Assembly: GCA_020698575.1 (NCBI GenBank)
Contig: CM036256.1
Span: 16,135,908 to 16,199,907, forward strand
Origin: Bostrychus sinensis
Lineage: Eukaryota; Chordata; Actinopteri; Gobiiformes; Eleotridae
DNA length: 64,000 nt
Direction of reading: 5' to 3'
Shown here: positions 41,796-53,085 of the stretch, one piece after another
Position numbering within the stretch: position 1 is the stretch's first letter
How the letters are laid out: every line of letters starts with the position of its first letter
Notes under the pieces: model-generated
The model's input: only the letters and a program-made list of their open reading frames with translations
What the model was told of the DNA's origin: nothing
Databases searched by the model: none
Position numbers and translations under genes: made by a program

Positions 41796-43825
41796 CTCCC
41801 ATCTGTATGTGTGTGTCAGAGGGTGTTAGGAAGCAAGCAGGGGCTTTGGCGAGCAAAAGAGAGCAAATCTGTCAGCTCTCCCTGGGCAGACAACCCTTCT
41901 GACCCTCATTCAAAGACATATTGATTCTCCTCTACACCCAACAGGGGAGGGCTGTGGGTGTGTGTGTCAGTGTACGAGTGCTTAACATATCCCCATTTTG
42001 CCTTTTCCTGCCTTCATAAGAGCACATGTCTTTACTGGAAGCTTGTTTAAGAAGTTCATTTATTCTTAATGTTTCTCAATAACAGTTTATGACCATGTGT
42101 TTTTTGTCGGATGGAAGACCTTACATACATTTAGTTTCTTGTGATACAGCATTTGCAGATATCGCAATACTGATACATTTCCAATATATTATGCAGCGCT
42201 AGTGTACTTTTTGTTTTTATTATGGGGAAAAAGTTAGCTATCATTAATTTTTTCTTATCTCAGCTCTAACACACAGCTCTCCGCACTTGTTAGCTCTGCC
42301 TTGTTTTCCAGCCTAATGACCTATGGGACGTCTCTAGTCAGGGCCCTGAAGACTGCTAGGAACCCTGTGTTTACTTTCAGTAATTGTCAAAGCAGTGTCA
42401 CACAACAATCTGGCCCGGGCCTAAAGGCCAGTGCAGGGAAGATTAGAATCGACCTCCCCAAATCATGCTGAAGATGCCGCTCACTGGAGCTTCTGGACAT
42501 GTGACGTCTTACACAAAGTCAGTGTTAATAATATAAACTGTGTTCTTGTGCATAACAGGTCATGCAGATGTTTTGAACTTAAACATCTGTATAATGAATG
42601 ATAAGAGGAGTTAGAAAGTATAAGTGGTTAGCTACTGCCTCTTAGCAAGAAGGTTGTGGGTTTGATTTTCGGGAGTGGAGTCTGTGTGCCCCCCCATTGT
42701 CACAGTGGTACTCCTGCTTCCTCCCATCATCCAAAGAGACAGTAATTGTATGCAGGGTAGCTCCAGGTTTTTCTCGCGAAATTTAAAATATTTTTAATGC
42801 CATTTAGAATCAAATTTATTCCTAAGCTTGCTGGCAAAAGAACAATAATGTGTATAAATTGTACACTAATAAAATATCAGTATCTGAAACTCATTGGTTT
42901 TATTTATTTTTTATTTTTTTAAAGTGTAATGCAGGTGAAATAACTACAGTTTTGCAATAAAAATCTCAAACCAGAATCATTTTCTGTATTGTGAGGATGC
43001 TTTTTGCAACAAATATGCCTTCAACATCATGCAGCCCATATAAAACAGTAGACTTAGCTTTTAAAAACTTACTAAACAAAGGCACATTTGAATGGGTGGC
43101 GTTAAAATATTCATAAAACCCCTACTGATAGAATTTGTTGCCAATTTCACATCCAGACTTCTTTGTTGTTACTTACAAAGTATTAATCTAAAATATATTT
43201 TTGACTAGTACAACACTGACAAACTTGAATTACCTGTCCCAATATGACAATTTAAGACCTAGATGAACTAAATTTAATACTGAATCCTTTAAAGGGCTTC
43301 AAATTGAATACCTTTTTATTACTTTTAAGGCTGTGGGGATACCCTGTGTATGTTTTGTATGCCCCACAACCGCTTATATGCTATATCTGCTTTAGTAACC
43401 AGCATCTTTAAGCTTCTGTCTCCGTTGTTGTGACTTGCCCCATCAGTGTGTCTCTAGGTTTTCTGTAATGGCTGAACAGATCATGTGAGTCAGAGGGGAG
43501 TGCAGAGGCAGGAGGTACAGACCCTGACATTGTACTCTGGTTGTCTACAGCGTGTAAGGGCGATCGGCATTATTATGTCCGCGGGCCGCACGCTGACCCC
43601 TCTACACAGTGAGAGGTGTAAGCTGAAAAGTACTGCCTGCGATAATGAAAGGCAGGTGCACCCGGAGAAACCACTGCATTACAGGAAGAGAAATCGAGAA
43701 AGAGGACAAAAAGAACAAGTGAAAGTCAGAGAGCAGGTGACGGACGTCTGGAGCTGTGAATACATTTATGTGATGTGTGTGGTTAATATGGCACGGCACC
43801 TCAGGGCACTTCAAAAAAACAAACA
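41796..43825. other. Intron 2 section with repeat fragments
   Basis: At 42150-42205 'agatatcgcaatactgatac' with ATTATGCAGCGCTAG looks like a reversed end of the GGGCTGC-type hAT element. A tRNA-headed fragment lies at 42620-42740. A CpG-keeping patch at 43555-43680 ('ggcgatcggcattattatgt', CCGCGGGCCGCACGCTGACC) could be regulatory. No exon is seen. Confidence 0.45.
42620..42740 (+). repeat. tRNA-derived SINE-like repeat fragment
   Basis: 'agtggttagctactgcctct' (A-box-like), 'agaaggttgtgggtttgatt' (B-box-like), then CTCCTGCTTCCTCCCATCAT. It matches the common teleost repeat also present at 44130-44410. Confidence 0.6.
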
Positions 43826-43829
43826 AATT

Positions 43830-44015
43830 TAGCTGTTTTTCCAGTCACAATTCTCGGTCAATAGCTCCATTACAGACAGAGATAGCAGTTCTAAATGTAT
43901 CTTTCACGCTGCCATCAATAAGTGGGGAGGATGCTAATTGTTGCACTCACCCCGAGGGTTGACAAATGAACCAGCGAGATTTCAAAATATCTATGGCACA
44001 CAAATTATACTTAGA
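43830..44015. promoter_or_regulatory. Candidate conserved non-coding element, intron 2
   Basis: 'cagtcacaattctcggtcaa', 'tagctccattacagacagag', CTTTCACGCTGCCATCAAT, 'gatgctaattgttgcactca' and 'gacaaatgaaccagcgagat' form a unique island with an ATTA core. Confidence 0.35.
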
Positions 44016-44129
44016 TGCTCACAGTTTAGCATTTAAATAGCTGTAGGCCTGACTTGCAAATTCAAAATAAATGTATTATGCTTTCCCTTAGTAATATTGA
44101 TATAAATAATGAAACAGTGGTAATGTGAT

Positions 44130-44410
44130 ATATAGTGGCAGAGTGGTAAGCGCCCCTCTCGTCTCTGTAAGTGGAGTCCTTCCCATGTAACTGTGGGTGC
44201 TCTCTGGGTACTCCGCCTTCTACCATCTGAAGACATGCATTTGTTTGGAGAATTGGTGAATCTAAATTGCCTATAATCCATGAATGTAGCTGTGAATGCC
44301 TGCGATTAACTGGCCATTATCCAGGTTGTACCCCGTCCCAGGCCCATACTGGGATAGGCTCTAGCTACATGCATATGCATACATATAATACCTATAACCC
44401 CCAATTGCAA
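44130..44410 (+). repeat. Common teleost dispersed repeat (tRNA-like head, CTCCGCCTTC body)
   Basis: 'gtggcagagtggtaagcgcc', 'tgggtgctctctgggtactc', CGCCTTCTACCATCTGAAGA, 'aattggtgaatctaaattgc', 'tgcgattaactggccattat', 'ggttgtaccccgtcccaggc' and ACTGGGATAGGCTCTAGC give the full order of a well-known fish repeat. It is about 280 bp and fairly complete. Confidence 0.75.
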
Positions 44411-46025
44411 TAAGAAAAAGATGAATGAATGTAGTAATAATGTGATTTGTAGCATATAGACCAAATGTTAACTATTCTTTGGCCTATATACTGTATTTAC
44501 TTTATTTACATGTAAGCCTGGTAGGTTTTTTTCTAACCTTTTTTTTTATATACAATGGTGTTAACATCAATTACTTGACAAGACTGTAAGGAACCTTAGA
44601 AATTGCTTTCACTTATTGTCTTTTGAAGTACACTGTAGTATGTATTTGTAAGTGAAGGTTTACTTTACTGCATAGTTGGGTATTGTTTTCGTCTCTGCAC
44701 ACAGCAGAGCGGGCCACAGATGGTATGGTGGTGGTGTCAGGGTGAGAGGGGTTTGTTAGGATCAAAGAGCTCCAGTGTGGCCCCTCCACCCTTCACTTGC
44801 TTTCTTCTTCTTCTCTTTTCTCTTTTTCTGTTTGTCATTTTCTTCCTCCCCTTCCTTCGCTTTCAATCGGGCTTCCTCCTCCTCCACCGCCGCCACCCCC
44901 TTTTCCTCCTCTGCTGTCGCCTGGGCTCTCCTCATTTTTTCTCCTAATCTGTCCATCAGAAGTGTTGATAAATTATTCATGGCCCCTGTCTGTCCCCAAA
45001 GCCTTGTCACCTCTCTCCCCTGCATGCGTTCACCACTTCCTCTGCTTCCTCTTTTCCCTCGCCTTCATCCTGACCACCATCTTCGTCCAGCTCTTCTAGC
45101 TCCACTTACATCGTCTTTGTGGCCCCAGTGTACAGCGTGTTTGATCTCATAAAGCGATACAGTTCAAGAAATGATTGAGCTATTTTGATATTTCATTAAG
45201 ATTTGATTTTTGAAATATAGGAAGGGAATTACATGTCATTTTTTCTATATAAAAGTTAGGTTTGTGTTAAAATAGAGGCACCAAATGAAGAGTTATCCTA
45301 AAAACATTCAAAACAAAACATAACAACATTCATTGTTCTTGGTCTATATAGAGTTTATTTGAGAAAACATCATTTTGTGTTAACACTTTCAGTATCACCA
45401 TTGCACATGAAACAGTTCCTTATCCTTCAATCAGCAGTGTTTAGTATCGCCTTTATAGCTCTACCACATTGTTTCTACAGAAGTCAAAATGCTAGTAAAA
45501 ATGTTCAATATACTCTTAACCCATTTTAACAGAAGAAATTAACCTGTATGGGTATTTGCAATCAAAAAAATGTTAATGTTAAAATGTTAAAAAAATAATG
45601 GGGACTTTATAAAATATTAAATATGTGTATGTTTTAAATGGGAAATGTATTTTTAAAAAAAGGCCAATTAGGTAAATCAATAAATGGGTATAATAGGAAC
45701 TATAATTCCAAGCACATGGGGTCTCAAGTCAGGTTGCTCTTTGTGCTAGTCCCAAGCATGGACAAATGGAGAGGTGTTGTGTCAGGAAGGGCATGTGGTG
45801 TACGTCAAATCAATGTGCGAATGTTGGATTATTTGCCAATGCGACCTAGGAAAGGGAAATGCTAAAAAGAACAAAGGAGAATATTGACAATAAATAAGTC
45901 TTAAGATAGGTAGTGATTGCAGACGAGTGATGAAAAGCCAGATGACAACGCCATAGTAGAAATAATCTTGTGACTGATCCAACATTCTCTCCCCGAACAA
46001 TTAAAGAGTGGTTTATGTCTGCTAA
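44411..46025. other. Intron 2 section
   Basis: A pyrimidine-rich tract at 44780-45075, AT-rich sequence, and a family C copy at 45715-45885. No coding exon: the 125- and 100-codon frames at 44775-45152 come from the pyrimidine bias. Confidence 0.5.
45715..45885 (+). repeat. Family C dispersed repeat, fairly complete
   Basis: 'atggggtctcaagtcaggtt', TAGTCCCAAGCATGGACAAA, 'tgtgtcaggaagggcatgtg', 'acgtcaaatcaatgtgcgaa', 'tgccaatgcgacctaggaaa' and 'gggaaatgctaaaaagaaca'. It shows both the 5' and the 3' ends of the family. Confidence 0.7.
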
Positions 46026-46029
46026 TACT

Positions 46030-46170
46030 GTGGAGCTCTCAGCCCCCAACTCACAGATAGTTTTGTTGGAGATAAAGTTTGTTGCGGAAAGCTATTAATC
46101 ATAGGAAATCCCGATGAATACAAAGTTAGGGAGTGCAGTGATTAGTGATAAATTGCCTTGTATTTCCCTG
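46030..46170. promoter_or_regulatory. Candidate conserved non-coding element, intron 2
   Basis: 'ttgttgcggaaagctattaa', TCATAGGAAATCCCGATGAA, 'gtgcagtgattagtgataaa' and 'ttgccttgtatttccctgtt'. Short, unique, with ATTA and GATTA cores. Confidence 0.3.
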
Positions 46171-47375
46171 TTGGTGCTGTGTTTGTGTGAGGTGGCTGTT
46201 TGGCTGTGTAAAGCAGTGCTCGGCCTGAACCCTGGGGTATTCCGACGCTGTGTGTCACATACGGTCTCTCTCTCGCTCTCTCTCTCCAAAGATGGGCCTG
46301 TCTCAACCACTCAGGTCCCCTGTTACCGCGACGATTAATACGTTTTAAAAAATGTCCCCTCCACTTTCCCCCGGTGTCACACACTGTTCACTATTCAGAG
46401 GAGGTTCCTGCTACATCAGCAGCACACACCGCTCTCTGCCGTTAGAGGCTGATCAATCTGCACCGCTGCTCACACTGATGAATTACACAAGTCAGGACAG
46501 AACCAGGGGGGAGGCGATGACTGCAGGGGCTTAGGACTGAGATGACTAGATAGAAAAATATTACAACATAATGAGAATGAGAGAAAAGAACACAGAGAAA
46601 GTAAGTCAGATGTCAAATGTGTGTATGGGATATTGCTGCAAATCACTGACATAATGTGGAACAATTAAGTTTGCATCTAAAAAAATCTATGTCAGGCCAA
46701 TTAGCAGATTATGAAAAGAAGAAAATGTCACCACTGTAATAACAACCAACCAAGTTCAAAATCTTTTAACTCAGAATTTACCAAAATTTAACCAAATTTC
46801 TAATATAACCTAACACAAACCTAGCCAAACAAATGAATGTTTAGAGCTGCAGGGGTTTAGAATCCAGTGTACTATTTGGGCCAGCTCCAAGCCTGGATAA
46901 ATTGAGATGATAGCATCAGGAAGGGCATTCAGTGTAATCCCAAAGCCAAATCAATATGCAAATCACCGACGTAATTCTTTGGTCCTTTCTAGAAAGGTCC
47001 TGGATTTTTATGTCCCATCCACAGTCTACACATCACCACATTAACTCTGTGGTATATATAACACAAAGTCATGTGACATATGCCATCACAATGTAAAGCC
47101 TAGCGGCCAAAAATCCAACTTGTTGATTAAAGTTGACACTGGGATGAGCAAAAATGTGACATCAATTTCTCAAAAAATCTTCACTACTTGTTTGTTAAAT
47201 CTCAGAATATTTTTTTTCTTATTTTCATCCTTTCTAAGTGTCCACCTATCTCATTTATTTCCTTCCATTTTGAGTCAGAATAAACCAAGATTAAACTTTC
47301 CCGTAGGTGGATCCAGCCTTCTTCCAGCCTGAGAATATATGTGGAATATATATTTCTCCCTCCCTCGCTGTCCCC
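46171..47375. other. Intron 2 section with a family C copy
   Basis: A CT tract at about 46264-46290, a purine-rich part at 46540-46600 and a family C copy at 46870-46985. No exon. Confidence 0.5.
46870..46985 (+). repeat. Family C dispersed repeat
   Basis: 'gggccagctccaagcctgga', 'atagcatcaggaagggcatt' and CCAAATCAATATGCAAATCA. Confidence 0.65.
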
Positions 47376-47379
47376 CTCA

Positions 47380-47565
47380 TTCTTGCCGGTGATAAATCCA
47401 TTGCTATCTATGACAGCTTTGTTGCCTCTCGAGGCCCCTCCTGCCTTGTTTGGCCGTGATTCCCGGCGACAGCTTTAGGAGCGTGTCTTTATTTAAGGGC
47501 TGCTGTAATTACACAGGCTTTAGCATATGTAGACGGCCAGATATGATTCAAACTGCCACGGCGGT
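47380..47565. promoter_or_regulatory. Candidate conserved non-coding element, intron 2 (strong)
   Basis: 'ttgccggtgataaatccatt', 'gctatctatgacagctttgt', 'gcctctcgaggcccctcctg', 'ttggccgtgattcccggcga', 'gctgctgtaattacacaggc' and 'tagacggccagatatgattc'. Even composition, CpG-keeping, with a TAATTA site; no repeat. Confidence 0.4.
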
Positions 47566-47780
47566 GAGCGGGGAGAAGCTCAACGGGTGAACGAGAAGAG
47601 AGATAAAACACAATTGCGAGGCGACAAGGGAAAGGGCTACAGAAGATGGAGAGAAAGGGGTGAGCGAGGAGACAGGAGAAGGAGAGATAGAGGCAGACTG
47701 ATAGAGCAATTGAGAGACGAGGAGAGGGCAGTCAGGAGGGGGGCATGGGAAGAGATATGGTTTGGCAAATAAAAGAGGAG
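47566..47780. other. Purine-rich tract
   Basis: The + strand is dominated by G and A (for example GAGACAGGAGAAGGAGAGAT). It gives a 90-codon minus-strand frame of no value. Confidence 0.75.
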
Positions 47781-48049
47781 CGTGGCGCTGCTGCAAACTG
47801 TTCGCCTTATGATGCCTCATTAGGGCTTAGGGCTGCAGATAGTGGCTGTTAGAGAGATCTATGGCCTCCGCTCCCACAGACAGACAGAAGGGGAGAAGCC
47901 GAGGAAGCCAGAGCAGGGCAGAAAGACACAGTAAAACTCAGAGAAAACAAAGAGGAAATTACTCATTAAGGCTTCTGTCTACATATAACACAGTTGGTTC
48001 CAAAGTTAAGACATTGTAAGTTTGTAGATGGCACAGGATAAACCATTTA

Positions 48050-48150
48050 CACACCAGTCACAAGGGGTCACAACCCACTGTATACTCTCTGTGCCAGTCC
48101 CAAACACGGATAAATGGAGAGGGTTGCATCAATAAGGGCATATGTTCAAA
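48050..48150 (+). repeat. Family C dispersed repeat
   Basis: 'aaggggtcacaacccactgt', TGCCAGTCCCAAACACGGAT, 'atggagagggttgcatcaat' and 'aagggcat'. Confidence 0.65.
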
Positions 48151-49719
48151 AAAGTACCACATAAGTTGGAAAGTTTGATAACAAAAGGCTTAAAAGACAC
48201 TTTCAAATCTCAACTTAACTGTCATTTAAAAAAGGTTTATCTACAAGCTAGGCGCAGCCACATCACACTTGTCCCCTATATACTAGCATCAAAGCTTATA
48301 CAAATTACTTTAAACGTAGAACAAAAAGAGCAGTGCAGATCTGACACTGTCCATGGCGATAAGAAATCTCCACTTCTCTTCTCAGTGTGTGAGAAAGACA
48401 GCAGACCATATACCACCAGGCTCCACTAGCACTAATTAGGAGTTAGATTTTAACAAGCAGAAAGGGAAAGAGAGCGGGCCAGAGAAAAAGTGAAGCTGGA
48501 CTGTTAATCCAGCGTCCATTGTCAGCCGTTACAGGAGGAACCGTGTTGGATGTCTTACCATGGGAGCCAGTCGTAAATCTGAAGTACAACCTTTACACAA
48601 TACGCACAGATGCACCGGCACATGACACAAATGCAGCCAATCTGTGACAAATTGCTCTGATCAGGGAGACCACACAAATCACTTGCTTATAAGTCACACA
48701 AGTATAATGAAGAGACATTTCGCCGCAGTTACCAGAAGCATTAAATCAAACCTGTTGTTTTTATCATGAAAGGCCGGGGCTTATCTGCCAGCTACAGGTG
48801 TGTGTGCATGTGTAGTGTTTATGGTTCGATGGCTATCTTTATCTTGTAGCCACAGAGGGGTCCTTTGTGGTCCATTCCTGATTAGCTGTCCTTACACATG
48901 CCTAACCGTAAATCTGCCAGGGGCATCAATTGTAACAGTAATGGGGCATGCAAACTAGGAAAGAGTGAATGTGAGTTTTCATATTTGTGCGCTAATAATC
49001 CTGGAGCCATTTTCTTCTGTAGAATTTATTAGCTTGGGGCCTCAAGGGCCACAGAGACTGTTATGTTGCACACAAAACATGCTTGCCTACAGAGAAAATG
49101 AACACATGCATTACCACAGCCATCACCCCTATCAGGATCGGGCTCATCCCTAACCACACCGTACAAGTACAATGTCTATGAAGGTTTGTAAAATCATGCA
49201 AACCTCCTGTTGGTCTAAACATGTGTTTCAAAGCACCATCATTTCCCTAACTGGCTCTTTGTCACCGTGGAGGATGGCCCTGAGCTGCCGATCATAGTCA
49301 TGATGGGCTGTTAAGCATGCAGGACGCCTGGCAGGTAGCTGTACTCCACTGGGAATGGTGTGAATACTGTTTCAGGCGATGTGACAGATGTTTTGTGTTC
49401 TGTTTAGATATAGCCATGCACTGGATAATAAATGTCCAGAAACTGAAGCAGAGGCAGATAGAAGGTCTTCCTTAATTTCTGAGCACAATTTGTGAAACAT
49501 ACTTTTACTTAGGTCAATAAAATGAAGCATGTTTAAAATGAGTAAATGTATTTTTTAACCTCAGTGTCAAGGCCGACACCCTACTCAGCACAACCAGGGG
49601 GTCCCCATTGTAGGTTTGGTAGTAGTTGTAATAGTAATGGTAGTTTTGGTTGTGCAACCCAACAAAAGAACTTTCAAAAATAATAAGCACTTAAGTCACT
49701 TTCATTACATTTGTGCTTT

Positions 49720-49815
49720 TACTTTTTGTACTCAAGTAATAGTTTGTCAAGTAATTTTGCTGGTGTAATATGTTTTGAAGTACATTTACTTGAGTACAGA
49801 GTTGGAAACGTCCAT
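49720..49815. repeat. Fragment of an 'acttttactTGAGTAC'-type dispersed repeat
   Basis: 'tgtgcttttactttttgtac', TCAAGTAATAGTTTGTCAAG, then 'gaagtacatttacttgagta' and 'cagagttggaaacg'. It matches the widespread teleost element whose end reads AGAGGTGGAAAGTAACT (seen at 53944-53960). Confidence 0.5.
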
Positions 49816-50269
49816 CTTCTCCTCTGTATAGAAAAGAAGTTGCATTTCCTCAAAGAAACTTAAGCATTGAGGGAAAAACAATATTAGTACGAATAATAGT
49901 ACAGAGCCTCAGACATTTCTCTTCAAGCGTGAACACTTGAAATGATTGAAAAGTGATTACGTTGCATCCACTAATAGGGATTTAACTGAGTGTGAAATGT
50001 TTGGTCTCCCTCTCATTGTTCTTCCTAATGGGACCTATTGACTGTGTGTGCAATCAGAGTGCATCACTATATATGTACAGTAGATTAGAGACTCGACCAC
50101 TTCTCCCAAACGCTCTCTTTAGATCAATTTATCACTTTTGTTTCCTCTCCTTGTGCCTCTCCTTCACTTTGCAATCTGCACCTCAATTGAAAAGCAACGG
50201 CATTTGGAGAATTAAGCGTGTTGACAAAGTGGTTTACAATACATAATGATCACAACAATACAAAGAAAT

Positions 50270-50485
50270 GATTAAGGTATAATGCGATCATTTAAGCAGC
50301 CTTTGTTTATCTCGCCTGCTCTCGGTACAACAGCAGGTAAACAGTCATGCGGCTTGTATCGCCTGTGTGATTCAGTGGCGTGGCGCGTTTCCGAATGGTA
50401 ATTTGCAGAAATGAAAACTTAATCAAGCGTGCTGCAGAAGTGGCCCTGAATAATTTAACAGCCGAGGGGAGGATGAGCGAGTGAG
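50270..50485. promoter_or_regulatory. Candidate conserved non-coding element, intron 2
   Basis: 'gcgatcatttaagcagcctt', 'tttatctcgcctgctctcgg', 'cagtcatgcggcttgtatcg', CAGTGGCGTGGCGCGTTTCC, 'ggtaatttgcagaaatgaaa' and 'ctgaataatttaacagccga' form a unique CpG-keeping island. A 103-codon minus-strand frame overlaps it and the next purine tract, without family similarity. Confidence 0.35.
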
Positions 50486-50639
50486 GAAGAGACGAGGGTG
50501 TCTGCAGGGAGGAAAAGGGAGGAAGGAAGCAAGAAGATTCGATAGTCGTGCAAGTGAAAAAAAAAAAAAAGGAATCGAAACTAGAAGCATTTGGTGAGGG
50601 CCGAAGGCATTGGCCCATCTAGCATTGGTAAAACTATAA

Positions 50640-51055
50640 TGGCCTTACATGGACTTGAACAGGATCTTCTAGTTCAGGAGTAAATGCTCTATTTATTAAG
50701 CCACATTGCCTATATATTGCATCGTAAATAAACTAACTTCCCAGAAAACCTGTGGCTATAGATTGTATCTCAGCCCTATCGATGGTATACATTACTTCGC
50801 TGAATCCTGATGCTGTTCTGAATCCAAATAATAATCTATTCTTTGGCTAATTACTGATCTTTTTTGAAAATTTTGTCTGACCATTACATTTTGATCTGTC
50901 TTTCAAATCTAGACATAAAGGGTCACAAGCTTGTCTACTTTTTGTGCCTTTCCCAAGCCTTGATAAATTAAGATGGTCAGGAAGAGCATCTGGAATAGAA
51001 CCTATGCCAAATCACTGCATCCTAGGCAGGGACACCAAAAGAAAAAAATCTAAAA
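50640..51055. repeat. Reversed family A fragment followed by a family C copy
   Basis: 50650-50702 ('gacttgaacaggatcttcta', GTTCAGGAGTAAATGCTCT) is a reversed SINE head. 50910-51050 ('agggtcacaagcttgtctac', 'cccaagccttgataaattaa', GTCAGGAAGAGCATCTGG, 'aacctatgccaaatcactgc') is a forward family C copy. Confidence 0.6.
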
Positions 51056-51645
51056 GAAAGAAGACATTTTGGGGTCTCTTTCTATTAAAGTAACAAACCA
51101 ACAAACTAACCAACAAACATACTCGGGAGCCATATTTCTTTATTCATCTGGTTCTTCCCTACTTAACTGTTCTCTGTGTCCTATTCTCTCCCTCATCTGT
51201 CTTTATATCCATACATTGTACATCTTGTGTGATGTACTCATCAAGACAGTGTATGAGCGGCAACAAATCTTCATTTAAAAGAGTTGATCTTTTTCAAATG
51301 CTTTGTGAGAGGCTAATGAATTACTTACTTGCCTGAGTTCAACTTTTAATATCTGCCTTCTCCTCCTGCTTTGATTAATTCCTCATCCATGGAAAGAAAG
51401 AGTTTCATTAATACTAAAGCCATTAGTCTTGCAGCAGGAAGAAAGCCCATATTTGGATGTTACAGATAAATCCTAAACCAACTAAATGATTAGAGAGGTG
51501 GAGAATAAACATTTGTCTTAGCTCTTCCAGTGCTGAAAAATCACACTTGACCCTTTTCAAAACTCTGGCTTCACTGAGTTTTTCCAACACACATCAAGAA
51601 ACATCCATAGGTTTCAGTTATAATTATTATTATTATTTATTATAA
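51056..51645. other. Intron 2 sequence, nothing identified
   Basis: Unique-looking, pyrimidine-leaning, no coding signal. Confidence 0.4.
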
Positions 51646-51649
51646 CTTC

Positions 51650-51825
51650 TTATTGCTTTTCGCCACAACAAATCATCTGCCTCACAGCATGCAGGTATTT
51701 GCATATTGATTTAGCATAGATTTTACACTGGATGCCCTTCCTGATGCAACCTTCTCCGTAGGCTTGGAACTGGCTCAAAAAGTACACAAGCTTGTGACCT
51801 TTTGTGGCTATGGTAAACAACAACA
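51650..51825 (-). repeat. Family C dispersed repeat, reversed, near complete
   Basis: 'cgccacaacaaatcatctgc', 'agcatgcaggtatttgcata', TGGATGCCCTTCCTGATGCA, 'taggcttggaactggctcaa' and 'agcttgtgaccttttgtggc'. One of the best preserved copies. Confidence 0.7.
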
Positions 51826-51924
51826 AAAAATCCTTTCACTATGAAAAATCCAACAATTGAACTTCTCTTTTCAGCACGCTCCACTCATACATACCACAAT
51901 TAATCTGTGTAACATTGACTTTAC

Positions 51925-52080
51925 TTTTGGCTTTCTCCTTCCAAAAATCTGCTTCCAAGTGCATATTAATTTGGTTTTATGCCAGATGCCCTTCCTAAAA
52001 CAACTGTCCATTTATCCAGGCTAGGGACTGGCACAAAAAAAAATACACTGGCTTGTGACCCTTGTGGCCGAATTAATTGG
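51925..52080 (-). repeat. Family C dispersed repeat, reversed, second of a direct pair
   Basis: 'tttggctttctccttccaaa', 'ttaatttggttttatgccag', ATGCCCTTCCTAAAACAACT, 'atccaggctagggactggca' and 'acactggcttgtgacccttg'. It lies in the same direction as 51650-51825, 100 bases away. Confidence 0.7.
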
Positions 52081-52875
52081 TTTAGTGCTACTTTAAAATC
52101 AAAGAAGAACTAAAATAATTTTATGTATAAGTGTAGAAGCAGGAGGTATAAATGGTTTGCATGGGAGCTCACGTTGTCTGGCTGAAGCCTACTTTAGCAG
52201 ATTGGAGTGAGAATGAACTAAAGACCCAGGCCGCAGTGTTGTGAAAGCCTTCTCTAATGGAAATGATGTGTGTGTGTGTGTGTGTGTGTATGTGTGTGTA
52301 TGTGACGTGCCATGCTTTTGTGACAAGGCCTGCCATTTTATTAAGTACCGCTCAGAGAAGAAGAGGGACAAAAAAGAGGAAAGTCTCACTCACTCACTCT
52401 GAGCTTCACACAAACACACACACACCAGGACCAGTCTCCGAATTTTATTAAGTACCCTTTAGAAAGAGTGAGAGTGAAACAAGAGGGGAAAAGTCACAGG
52501 CAGCATGGTAATCAGGCCTAACCGAGACGGCACCGAGAAGGAGATGAGGAGGGGGGATCAGGACACTTTTTTGTTACTGAAGGCGCAAAAGGAGAAGAGA
52601 GAAAGAAAAAAAGAAAGGTTTACATGCAAGGAAAACATAGTTTTCTCTTGTGAAAGCCAGAATAAAAGCTCTATGAAGGGGCGTACTTGCTCTGTATGTC
52701 TTTTCTTACAAATGACCATTAAATGACAAGAGGTGGAAGAAGTAAATCCTTACTAAAAGTGCTGTTACTTCAAAATATTATTTACTAAAGTCGAAGAGAA
52801 AGTGTTGAACAAAATAGGTAAAAGGTAAAAAAAGTACTAAATGTGAGCTTTATTTGTTATTTTTGTAACGGCACA
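52081..52875. other. Intron 2 section with TG tract
   Basis: A TG tract at 52266-52304, purine-rich sequence at 52530-52620, and an 'agaggtggaagaagtaaatc' fragment of the AGAGGTGGAAAGTAACT-type repeat at about 52730-52830. No exon. Confidence 0.5.
52266..52304. repeat. (TG)n microsatellite
   Basis: TG units with two TATG interruptions. Confidence 0.9.
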
Positions 52876-52879
52876 GCAA

Positions 52880-53085
52880 AATGTATTCATAAGCTGGTCT
52901 ATTCTTTGTGCCAGTTATAAGCCTGGATACATGGAAAAGGGTTGCACCTGGAAGGGCATCTGGCATTAAACTTTCCAAACCAACCAAACAAACAAACCAA
53001 ATCGTTATATAAATCATTGTATGCTAAAAGTCGCATGGGTTGCTGTGGCGACCCAGGAAGGGAAAAGCTGAAAGGAAAGGGGATT
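52880..53085 (+). repeat. Family C dispersed repeat with 3' end
   Basis: 'tttgtgccagttataagcct', AAAAGGGTTGCACCTGGAAG, 'ggcatctggcattaaacttt', 'tgctgtggcgacccaggaag' and 'ggaaaagctgaaagga'. The GCTGTGGCGACCC end is the hallmark of the family's 3' terminus. Confidence 0.7.

Larger units (their letters stand above)
47781..50265. other. Intron 2 section
   Basis: A family C copy at 48050-48150. The parts at 48500-48570 ('ctggactgttaatccagcgt', CATTGTCAGCCGTTACAGG) and 48715-48790 ('cgccgcagttaccagaagca') may be weakly constrained. An AGTACTTTTACTTGAGT-type fragment lies at 49720-49815. No exon. Confidence 0.4.

Noticed and set aside
44762..45152. Frames of 87-125 codons on both strands
   Set aside because: All come from a pyrimidine-rich tract giving Ser/Leu/Pro/Phe on one strand and Glu/Lys/Arg on the other.
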